Part shown: piece by piece, positions 10,806-19,530 of the stretch
Layout: every line of letters starts with the position of its first letter
How positions within the stretch are numbered: the stretch's first letter is position 1
Origin: Salvia splendens
Lineage: Eukaryota; Streptophyta; Magnoliopsida; Lamiales; Lamiaceae
Reading direction: 5' to 3'
Length of the DNA: 64,000 bases
Assembly: GCF_004379255.2 (NCBI RefSeq)
Contig: NC_056051.1
Coordinates: 25,661,267 to 25,725,266 of the forward strand
Program-made: the position numbers and the translations under genes
The notes under the pieces: generated by a model
What the model was told of the DNA's origin: nothing
Seen by the model: the letters and a program-made list of their open reading frames with translations, nothing else
The model's database searches: none

Positions 10806-11534
10806 ACTGTTCAAAATTTATTCTATTCTTACTGTTGGGTATGTTGTGAAAAAGAGGCGCCTCGATGAAGATAGGGACCTGTATTCTTCCATGTTATTTA
10901 AATAAGAAGCCCATGCACTTATCACACCCACTTCTATTAGCGTATGTGGCAACAGTGAACAGAATTCTCTTTTTGTTACCATTATGACATCATCATCATA
11001 CACTATGGTGTCCCTGTTCAAACATGTGTGTGTGTTAGCACATATTTTGTATGTTTTTTTTTTCTAAATCAGAACTATAATATAAATCTTACTCATTTAA
11101 TTCATTTGTTGTCATAATCCACAAAAAGACTTGTGACTCTTTCAAGGTAAACTTGGTTTTAGCCTTAACCACTCTTTCATGGAATGGAGATTTCAATGCA
11201 GCTGATATTTTCTTCTCAGCTTTTGAGCGTATCTCCATTTGTTCAATCCTAGCAGTTTCCTGTCAGGGCAAGAATGATATGAAAACATCACTATATAAGA
11301 CATATAGTTCACTTGATGTTTGTTAAAAGTGTTGGTGAATGGATGAGATATATCATTGTTTAACACTTACAATGTCTGGATTGTAAACTACTATTTCGGT
11401 TGAAGGATTTTTGCCAGATACATTTAACTCTGATTGAACACAATCATCATCAGCATATATCTCCATGCATGCTTCTATTGCAGATGCAATTTGGGCATCC
11501 ACAATGTCGTCCTATTTTCATAATAAGAAATGAA

Positions 11535-11925
11535 AACACATCACTATCAACACGATTTTTACTTCACACTTGTTTACAAAACACATCACTCTTATTGATA
11601 TTTCACTTCACTCTTGTTCACAAAACACTTCACTCTTGTTCACAAAACACATCACTCTTGTTCAGAAATCACTTCACTCTTGTTCATAACACACATCATT
11701 CTTACTTCGATTTTACTTCACTCTTGTTCACAAAACAAATCAATATTATTCTTATTTCACTTCACTCTTGTTAACAAATCACATCACTCTTATTCAGAAA
11801 ACACTTCACTCTTGTTCACAAAACACATCACTCTTTTCAGAAAACACTTCACTCTTGTTCACAAAACACATCACTCTTATTCTGAATTCACTTCACTCTT
11901 GTTAACAAACACATCACTATACACA
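11535..11925 (-). repeat. 22-bp repeat array R6 (protease intron 6)
   Basis: About 16 units occupying most of intron 6 (11512-11983), sense to the protease. Variants include GTTAACAAATC and TTCAGAAAAC tails. Confidence 0.85.
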
Positions 11926-12593
11926 TGCAACACAGAAACCTCACTTAACAATGGAACACATCACTCGAAGCACTTTTTTATACCTTCATCTGTGTGTTTT
12001 GTGATGTTGCTTTAGCTACATCTTCATAAAATTCATTTGTCTCCTGCAAATAGTGAAATGCGATATAACATAAGAATAAAAAGTCAAAAAAGTAAATAAA
12101 TATTATGCATTAGTACATAACATAATACAAATTGTTTTTAGTTCACTCTGAATCAAATGTCAAGTGTTAAAGTTCAACAGACCACAATCAAATTGTTTAA
12201 AATATCCATGGTTTCTATTCCAAATCTTGAACTTACTGGTTTCTTTCCCAAGTTAATATCAGGGAAAATTGTTGTGCCTTCATTCACTAATTTGCATTTT
12301 TCATCATGGATTTCCATCAGTTTTTCCACAAGCTGAATCCATTCTGGATCATCTTCTTGATCATCTTCCATAGCTTGTGTCATGTTTTCAATTGGCTTAG
12401 AAACAGCTTGGTCCCCTTGATCAACCTCCACACCAACCATCTTTAGTGCATTTATAGCTGCAACTTTGAAGCAATTGATGTCATTGGTATTTGCTGGAGC
12501 AACCTTTATATACCTCATCATTTTACTAATTGCATCTGCAGCCTCCCTAATTGAACTTTTAATTTCATCAGACGAAGGAACTTGATCAGTTGA

Positions 12594-12680
12594 AGGGGGG
12601 CATCATCAGTTGAATGGGGGACATCATCAGTTGAAGGGGGGGCTTCAACACGTAAAGTTGCTTCATCAGTTGAAGGGACA
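12594..12680 (-). repeat. coding minisatellite PSTDD-type
   Basis: Four imperfect copies of CATCAGTTGAAGGGGG (+ strand) encode a Pro-Ser-Thr-Asp-Asp linker in protease exon 5. The homopolymer G/C run varies in length between copies (five to seven), and the copy with six causes the frameshift. Confidence 0.8.
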
Positions 12681-12929
12681 GAGGTAGTGACAGTTATTGA
12701 ATCCTTGTTGGCATATAAAGATTCAATGGAGACAGGATCAATGATACTTTCTATGCTTCCTCTTCCAATGGTGCCTCCATTATCAAATTCCATCTGTCCT
12801 CTCTCCTTAAGAATGAATTCTGTCCAGTTACGGACAGTTGGGAATCTTCTAACCACCAGTCTTGTTCTGTAGACAACCCTATCTACATAGCATGCCTGCA
12901 AAAACAGATCAATAATAAAATGCATTACA

Positions 12930-13540
12930 AGGACTTCACTCTTATTCTGATTTACTTCACTCTTGTTTACAAAACACTTCACTCTTATTCTCATTTTACT
13001 TCACTCTTGTTCACAAAAAACTTCACTCTTATTCTCATTTTACTTCACTCTTGTTCACAAAACACTTCACTCTTGTTCACAAAACACTTCACTCTTGTTC
13101 TGATTTTACTTCACTCTTGTTCACAAAACACTTCACTCTTATTCACATTTTACTTCACTCGCAAAACACATCACTCTTATTCTGGTTTTACTTCACTCTT
13201 GTTTACAAAACACTTCACTCTTATTCTCATTTACTTCACTCTTGTTCACAAAACACATCACTCTTATTCTCATTTTACTTCACTCTTGTTCACAAAACAC
13301 ATCACTCTTGTTCACAAAACACTTCACTCATGTTCTGATTTTACTTCACTCTTGTTCACAAAACACTTCACTCTTATTCACATTTTACTTCACTCTTGTT
13401 TACAAAACACATCACTCTTATTCTGATTTCACTCATGTATAAAAAACACATCACTCTAACCATGCTTTTACTACTTAACCGTGAAAAACATCACTCTAAA
13501 TTTGATTTTACTTCACTCTAAGCATGTTTTTACTTCACTA
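12930..13540 (-). repeat. 22-bp repeat array R7 (protease intron 4), longest array
   Basis: About 27 units fill intron 4 (12896-13569), sense to the protease, with regular alternation of ACAAAAC-tailed and TGATTTT/CATTTT-tailed units. The period of 22 is not a multiple of three, so all frames stay open and yield spurious peptides. Confidence 0.88.
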
Positions 13541-14604
13541 TAAAGGAGTGGTTAAAATAGAAAACTCACCAAGAGGAAAGTGATTGGTCCAGTGAATGGG
13601 GTGGATTTGTTCTTGAGTTTCCAGCTATCATGTGCTGTGATTAGCGTATCCAACACGTAGCTGCACCAATTGTACTGCCTCACATTTGAAATGTTGCCAA
13701 TATCGTCCATGATACGGCCAAGACATTTTCCGTTGGCAGTTGGTGAGATCAGAACATTGTCCAACAGAATAAGAAATATTTTCTTAAACCACTAACCACC
13801 TTCTAGATCACTATCAAGCTGCTCTTGCAAATCAGCTGGGGTTATTGCTTTGTTCTTCTTAGCATTGACAATGGTCTTCATCACATCATTCATTTCATGC
13901 TTCTTTTCTCTTTTAATCATCAACTCTCCTCTTGGCAGTCCCAACGTAGCATACACATCCTCCTCAGTGATGTGTAATGGTTGATCATCAACAAGTTTTA
14001 TTCTGGAGCAGTTGTCATGATTAAAATTTTCAAGTAGTGAAAATGCCATGTCAGCAGGAATACATCGTATCTTCAAATGCACAAGCTGTCCGAAACCCAT
14101 CTCTTCCAGAGCAGCTTTTTGTTTGGAGTTCATTTTCTCAATGGCATCAACCAAAACTTTCACCCCTATCTTAATGACCAATTTAGGTCTTCTGATTTTA
14201 CAAGTAATAGCTTTGTCACTCTTTGCTTTAGCCTGTTTCTTTCTGGCAGGCATTTCTGGTTTGTCGATGCATTGTGACCTCCCACGCTTTGAGGCTAAAT
14301 ACATACAAGATTTTTGATCAAATTCGTGAATACACACTTAATATAGCTCAAAATTATACATTAATAACTATGCCCAATACATAAATAATTACATAACTCA
14401 CTCTCTGGTTTCTGCATATCATTTTTCTTTTTTGACCTTATTTCGGCAGAAGTTGTTGTTCGAAGAACATCCTGTTGATTTATTGTGCTTATTTCAGTTG
14501 TACGTGCAGCACTTTGTTGCAGTCTATCTTCACGCATCTTAGACCTTTTTTCGGCTGCAGCAACTTCATGGATATGAGGAAAAAAATCAATATAGCAAAA
14601 AATC

Positions 14605-15065
14605 AGACACATCACACTTGTTCACAAAACACATCACTCTTATTCTGATTTCACTTCACTTTTGTTCATAAAACACTTCACTCTTGTTCACAAAACACTT
14701 CACTCTTGTTCAGAAAACGCATCATTCTTGTTTACAAAAGGCATCACTCTTGTTCAGAAAAGACTACACTCTTGTTCAGGAAAAACTTCACTATTGTTCA
14801 GAAAACACATCACTCTTGTTACAAAAACACATCACTCTTATTCTGATTTCACTTCACTTTTGTTCATAAAACACTTCACTCTTGTTCACAAAACACTTCA
14901 CTCTTGTTCAGAAAACGCATCATTCTTGTTTACAAAAGGCATCACTCTTGTTCAGGAAAAACTTCACTATTGTTCAGAAAACACTTCACTCTTGTTCACA
15001 AAACACATCACTCTTGTTCAGAAAACACTTCACTCTTGTTCAGGAAACACTTCACTCTTTTTTGC
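14605..15065 (-). repeat. 22-bp repeat array R8 (protease intron 2) with internal duplication
   Basis: About 20 units, sense to the protease. A block of about 198 bp (starting TTTTGTTCATAAAACACTTC at about 14650 and again at about 14848) is duplicated inside the array, so growth occurs by block duplication as well as by single units. Confidence 0.85.
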
Positions 15066-15290
15066 AGAACAACTATAAATCTAACCATGTAAACGTAATA
15101 CAAAGGCTATATGGTTTTCATAATCACTAAACATCACTGAAATAACTATAAATCTTACTACAGAAACTACGGTTTTCATAATCACTTAACATCAGTGAAA
15201 CAACTATAAATCTAAACACAGAAACTACGGTTTTCATATTCACAGCAAACGAAGATATTGTATATTAAAATTAATAAATAGTAGGAATGA
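15066..15290 (-). repeat. intron module, right subterminal copy (protease intron 2)
   Basis: Carries two and a half copies of the unit of about 58 bp around CTACGGTTTTCATAATCAC and ends in ATTAATAAATAGTAGGAATGA next to the exon 2 donor. It mirrors 5187-5360, so the leading introns of the two genes start with homologous DNA. Confidence 0.82.
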
Positions 15291-15751
15291 CTCACGGTTC
15301 GAGCCTGAGTGAAGTGAAACGGAACTTCCGGTTGTTTTTTTCTTTGTTCGTTCGAAAGCTACAAAGAATACAAATCTAAATCAGATCTAAAATAAAACCT
15401 AGAAATGATTGTTAATCAGTAGGAAACTTACTTTTTGAAAAATCCTTTTGATTTGTATCCATTTGTTTGACAAAGTAGATGATGCTGACGAGTTGAATTC
15501 GGTTTAATCGGCGACGGCGACGGCGACGGCTTGAATGCGGTTGAGTCGGCGATTCGGATTGAACAGAGGAGAACGAGAGAGACGAACTGAATCGGCGCGA
15601 ATTTCTGAATGACTAACACAATTTTGGATTTAATTCGATGGTGTAATGACAATAATACCCCTGACTTGTTATTATGGAGTAAATTTGTGATTGAGGGAGC
15701 TAATATCTCATTAAATTCGAAAACTAATATTAGCCCTTGATTTTTTTGATC

Positions 15752-15810
15752 TTGTGGCTATTATTTGTTCTCTAGTTATATGGTTAAGAGGTGTTTGCCA
15801 TAGATCACTA

Positions 15811-15813
<3 letters not shown>
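15752..15813 (-). repeat. MULE right terminal inverted repeat
   Basis: Ends GATCACTACTC next to (TA)n; reverse complement of the left terminus with scattered differences. Confidence 0.8.

Positions 15814-15847
<34 letters not shown>
15814..15847. repeat. (TA)17 between MULE and MITE pair
   Basis: Pure TA tract that separates the MULE right end from the first MITE, so two different elements abut the same microsatellite. Confidence 0.9.
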
Positions 15848-15850
<3 letters not shown>

Positions 15851-16132
15851 AGATGATCAAAATAAGTATGTGTTTAAATCCAGAAATGCAGACCAAATCT
15901 TGGCCATAGGATTAGATGATCTAATGGTCAATAATTAACCAAAAACACGGAAGGTCATAATTAAGCAATTTTAGGTCATATTATAATATTTGGGTTTAAT
16001 GTCATGCTAAGATCGTTTTAGGTCATGCTTTGTTAGCATGACCTAAAAATTACCTAATTATGACCTAAAAGTGACCTAATTATGATATTGTTCTGCGTTT
16101 CTATATTTAAATCTAGTTTTGCATAGATCAAA

Positions 16133-16136
<4 letters not shown>
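15848..16136 (+). mobile_element. 289-bp MITE, first of inverted pair
   Basis: Begins GGGAGATGATCAAAATAAG and ends GCATAGATCAAAACCC. The two ends are imperfect inverted repeats sharing TTTAAAT-CAGAAATGCAGA. Internally there are several AGGTCA motifs and a small hairpin (TTAGGTCATGC..GCATGACCTAA). Both flanks are (TA)n. Part of the end (ACCAAATCTTGGCCA) resembles the MULE terminus (AACAAATCTCAGCCA), so it may be a non-autonomous relative of that MULE family (inference). Confidence 0.85.

Positions 16137-16184
<48 letters not shown>
16137..16184. repeat. (TA)24 loop at the centre of the palindrome
   Basis: Pure TA tract between the two inverted MITE copies. Confidence 0.9.
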
Positions 16185-16188
<4 letters not shown>

Positions 16189-16473
16189 TTTGATCTATGC
16201 AAAACTAGATTTAAATACAGAAATGCAGAACAATATCATAATTAGGTCACTTTTAGGTCATAATTAGGTAATTTTTAGGTCATGCTAACAAAGCATGACC
16301 TAAAACGATCTTAGCATGACATTAAACCCAAATATTATAATATGACATAAAATTGCTTAATTATGACCTTCCGTGTTTTTGGTTAATTATTGACCATTAG
16401 ATCATCTAATCCTAGGGCCAAGATTTGGTCTGCATTTCTGGATTTAAACACATACTTATTTTGATCATCTCCC
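16185..16473 (-). mobile_element. 289-bp MITE, second of inverted pair
   Basis: Same length as 15848-16136 and its reverse complement with only about four mismatches by eye. With the central TA tract it forms a 626-bp palindrome. A further TA run (16474-16493) follows. Confidence 0.88.
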
Positions 16474-16493
16474 TATATATATATATATATATA

Positions 16494-16948
16494 TAATTTT
16501 TCTTCACAATTTTGAAAAACATACTACAACTATTTTACTAATTGGCATAGTTAGATAGATAATTGGTAGTACTAATATTAATATGTTTGACAAAATTAGC
16601 AAGTACACAAAATAGATTATATACGTGATGCATTTATTTTCTACAAGTTTAATTATCATCACTTAGTAAATTAGTCCTTAGAAAAAGCTACACTTTAATT
16701 AAAAAGAAAAAAAAAACCTCACGTAACGTAATGCAATACAATGGAAAAGGAAAGTTTTGGAAAATTTGATTGTAGTCATTGAATAATTCAGGCATTGACT
16801 TTGATTTTTATGTTGTTCACTCATTAAATGTGTGGTGTCAATAATTACCATTAGAAACTTGCAAGTTTATATAAAGTGATATCAGAGGTATGAATAGAGG
16901 ATTAAGAAACAGAATCATATATATGTGAACAAGAGAATACTATAAAAG
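16494..16948 (+). promoter_or_regulatory. promoter region of first receptor kinase, TATA box at 16867-16874
   Basis: AT-rich spacer between the MITE pair and the first LRR kinase. TATATAAA at 16867-16874 is about 75 bp upstream of the ATG at 16949, a plausible core promoter. The MITE palindrome ends about 475 bp upstream of the ATG and may affect expression (inference). Confidence 0.5.
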
Positions 16949-19033
16949 ATGAATGTCGTGTTTGTTGCTAATGCTATTATCATCACTGTGAGCATCTGCT
17001 CATTGCTGATCAATAACGTAGCTGCTTCAAACTCGAGCAGAGAATTGAAGGCGTTGATGGATTTTGGATGGCCTTATATCAACTCCACTGCTCATCACTG
17101 CCACATGGAAGGCATTACCTGTGACGATCATGGCCGCGTTGCAGAGCTAAGCCTACAAACTGTTGTAGGATGCGATGATGAATTTCAGTGTCACGACGTT
17201 GGCTATTTGGATCCACTTGTTTTCACATCACTCACTAGCATTCATCTCACCGAATGTGGTCTCTATGGAGCTATCCCACCAAACATAGGTTACCTCTCCA
17301 ACCTATCTTATCTCAATTTCTCGAATAATCTACTCAATTCCCAACTGCCTCTTTCATTGGCAAACCTCAGTGAGTTACTTGTGCTTGACATTTCTTATAA
17401 CTATGGCATTTATGGTCTGATTCCACCTGATATAGGAAGCTTATCCAAACTTACTCATCTCTATTTGAGCTTCAATAACATCAATGGCTCTTTGCCCTCA
17501 ACTATGAGCCAATTAACAAGATTGGAAATCTTGAAATTGGATGGCAATAGGTTGGAAGGTGTTTTCGAAGCAGGAATACACATGCTTCCTTCTATCAAAA
17601 CCATAGGCCTCAGAGAGTGTTCAATAGGAGGAAGGATACCTTCTCAACTGGGAAATGTTGCTAATGCAAAGTTTCTTAATATCAATCTTTCTACAAACCA
17701 TCTTATTGGTGAAGTCCCTATATCTATTTCAAGTTTGGAGGGAATCGATTTGTCCTATAATAATTTAGAAGGTGAGATTCCAGCCAACGTATGGCGTAAG
17801 TTTGGGATCGAATCGTTCCAAGGGAACACCAATTTACATCCTCCAAAGGAATCCAGGATTCAAGAAAAACGAGACAATTCAAAATTAATTCTTGCTGTGG
17901 TGATGGTATTTGTCTGTGTGTTTCTGTTTACACTTTTCTTTGGAGTCTTTTTGTTGAGAAAGAAAGCAGTAGTTGCAGCCACACCTGATTTGGGACATGG
18001 AAACATATTCAAGATATGGAATTTCGATGGCAACATGGCATATCAAGACATCATCGAAGCAACCCAAGACTTTGACTTGAGATACTGCATTGGAACTGGT
18101 GCCTACGGAAGCGTCTATAGAGCAGTATTGCCCACGAGAAAAGTTGTTGCAGTTAAAAAGCTTCACAGTTTTGAAGGAGATAATCCTACTTTTGACTCCT
18201 CTTTTAGGAATGAAGCCAAGCTTCTCTCTCAGATTCGCCACCGTAATATTGTGAAGCTTCTCGGCTTCTGTATGCACCAACGGAGCATGTTTCTCATCTA
18301 CGACTACATGGAAAGAGGAAGCCTCTTTAGCGTGTTAAAGGATGACGACGAAGCTGTGGAGCTGAACTGGAAGAAGAGGTTAAATGTGGTGAAGGGCATT
18401 GCAAATGCCCTATCTTACATGCATCATGATTGCAGCCCTCCTATTTTACACAGAGACATATCGAGCAAAAACATACTCTTGGATTCAGAGTTCGAAGGCT
18501 GTTTATCTGATTTTGGGACAGCTAGATTGTTGGATCCAGATTCATCTAATCAGACCCTACCTGTGGGAACTCGAGGATATATTGCACCAGGTACGCACAC
18601 CATAACATAGTTTAATGTAGCAACTGTTTTCATGACGATGACATGTTAGTTGGATGCAGAGTTGGCCTTCACAATGGTTGTTACAGAAAAATGTGATGTA
18701 TACAGCTTTGGAGTTTTGGCATTGGAAGTCATGTTTGGAGATCATCCAGGGGATTTCATTTCCTCCATGACAATGGTGAAGAGATCCACGCAGTTTGTTC
18801 AAAACATGATGGTGCAACAACTCATGGACAAGAGGATACCATCTCCAGACGAAGATGTAAGAGTGTCGAGGGAAGTGGTTGGAGTGGTGAAAACAGCACT
18901 GAGATGCATAAGCTCTGATCCAAACTCGCGGCCGTGTATGAAGGAGGTGTCTCAGGAGCTCGCTAAACATCCACCACGGTTGACAATGCCATTCCGCTCA
19001 ATATCAGTGCTTCATCTCATGCACACAGACTGA
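16949..19033 (+). CDS. LRR receptor-like kinase, MIK2-like, short ectodomain
   Basis: Plasma-membrane receptor kinase; MIK2-type kinases sense peptide ligands in immunity and development. Two exons, 16949-18590 and 18660-19033 (2016 nt, 671 residues). Signal peptide about 1-26; LRR N-cap with paired Cys ([10 protein letters not shown]); about seven LRR-like segments; membrane segment about 312-334; kinase about 375-660 with [27 protein letters not shown] and APE. The intron interrupts the APE codon exactly as in the neighbour. It lacks about eight LRRs relative to the tandem copy at 19531-22201, while the kinase parts are almost identical. In the N-cap the usual Trp (CDW in the neighbour) is Met. 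The HRD Arg is present, so it is an RD kinase and probably active. Specific orthology not assigned. Confidence 0.9.
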
Positions 19034-19530
19034 GCTCCTATGAATATTCCTTATTTTCTTCTTCTTCTTTTTCTTCAATTATGTAGTGAATATTTGTAGA
19101 ATCAAGATGTAATGTATCTTGGTATAGGTCATCCCTAGTTACTTTTGTTCTGTTTTTTACAAACTAGGTTATTTTACTTAGCTTAGTCCTTATGGAAACT
19201 ATTGCATTAATAGTCAACAATAATACATGTGCAGGATTTTATAACACAAAATAAAATTACCAAGTCAATGCTTGAGTTGCATTCATATCTTTGAAGGAAG
19301 GAAAATTAGGAGAGTTTTTTGACTTTCTTTCAATTCAAACGTGTAAAGGGAAAGAACATATCCCCATACATTGCATTAAACTGTAAAGGGAATTGAATAA
19401 TCTGCATTGACCTGAAAGACTTTCTGTTTGTATTAATTAAATATGTGATAGAATTATATATAGAGATGATACTGGAGCTACTACTGCTAAATTAAGATAA
19501 TACTAGATCATAGTAGTATATTATAAAGTG
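19034..19530 (+). other. spacer between tandem kinases
   Basis: Terminator/3' UTR of the first kinase and promoter of the second in about 500 bp. A TATTATAAAG sequence ends only a few bases before the second ATG, too close to act as TATA box for it; no other clear core element seen. Confidence 0.45.

Larger units (their letters stand above)
9745..15462 (-). pseudogene. MULE-borne ULP1/C48-like cysteine protease, two disablements
   Basis: The family cleaves SUMO/ubiquitin-like tags; substrate here unknown. Twelve exons by GT-AG and phase: 15432-15462, 15296-15358, 14402-14554, 13570-14294, about 12186-12895, 11984-12043, 11371-11511, 11093-11259, 10833-11013, 10444-10566, 10221-10364, 9745-10119, about 957 codons. 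Catalytic elements sit in the last two exons: His in AAEHYYTICF, Asp in VLIDNS, Cys in EDCGVFLMRH. Exon 4 carries conserved host-element motifs (SPFTGP-like STPFTGPITFLL). Breaks: an in-frame TAG at 13792-13794 in exon 4, and a one-base loss in a C6 run (12595-12600) in exon 5 within a PSTDD-type repeat; a nearby copy of the same repeat has seven. Exon 5 reaches a multiple of three only if the lost base is counted. Introns 2, 4, 6 and 9 contain sense-oriented repeat arrays. The gene converges on the intact transposase. Confidence 0.85.
4694..15813. mobile_element. 11.1-kb Mutator-like element with FAR1-type transposase and ULP1-like protease
   Basis: Both ends begin GAGTAGTGATC after (TA)n and share an imperfect terminal inverted repeat of about 60 bp (common parts: ATAACTAGAGAACAAAT, then AGCCACA). 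Inside are two convergent genes: transposase (+, 5047-9007) and a C48/ULP1-like cysteine protease (-, 15462-9745). Carriage of a ULP-type protease is known for Kaonashi-type plant MULEs; assignment to that group is inference. Beyond the TIRs, inverted-repeat modules lie about 500 bp inside each end, just after the first coding exons. About 3.3 kb is a 22-bp-period repeat. The transposase frame is intact, so recent activity is possible; the protease frame is broken in two places. Confidence 0.88.

Noticed and set aside
11400..13442. Several open frames giving HSCSQNTSLLF-type repeats
   Set aside because: A 22-bp period keeps all three frames open; they sit in introns of the protease gene and change frame without constraint.
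19528..19530. GTG as start of the second receptor kinase
   Set aside because: The following ATG at 19531 is the normal eukaryotic start and precedes a good signal peptide.
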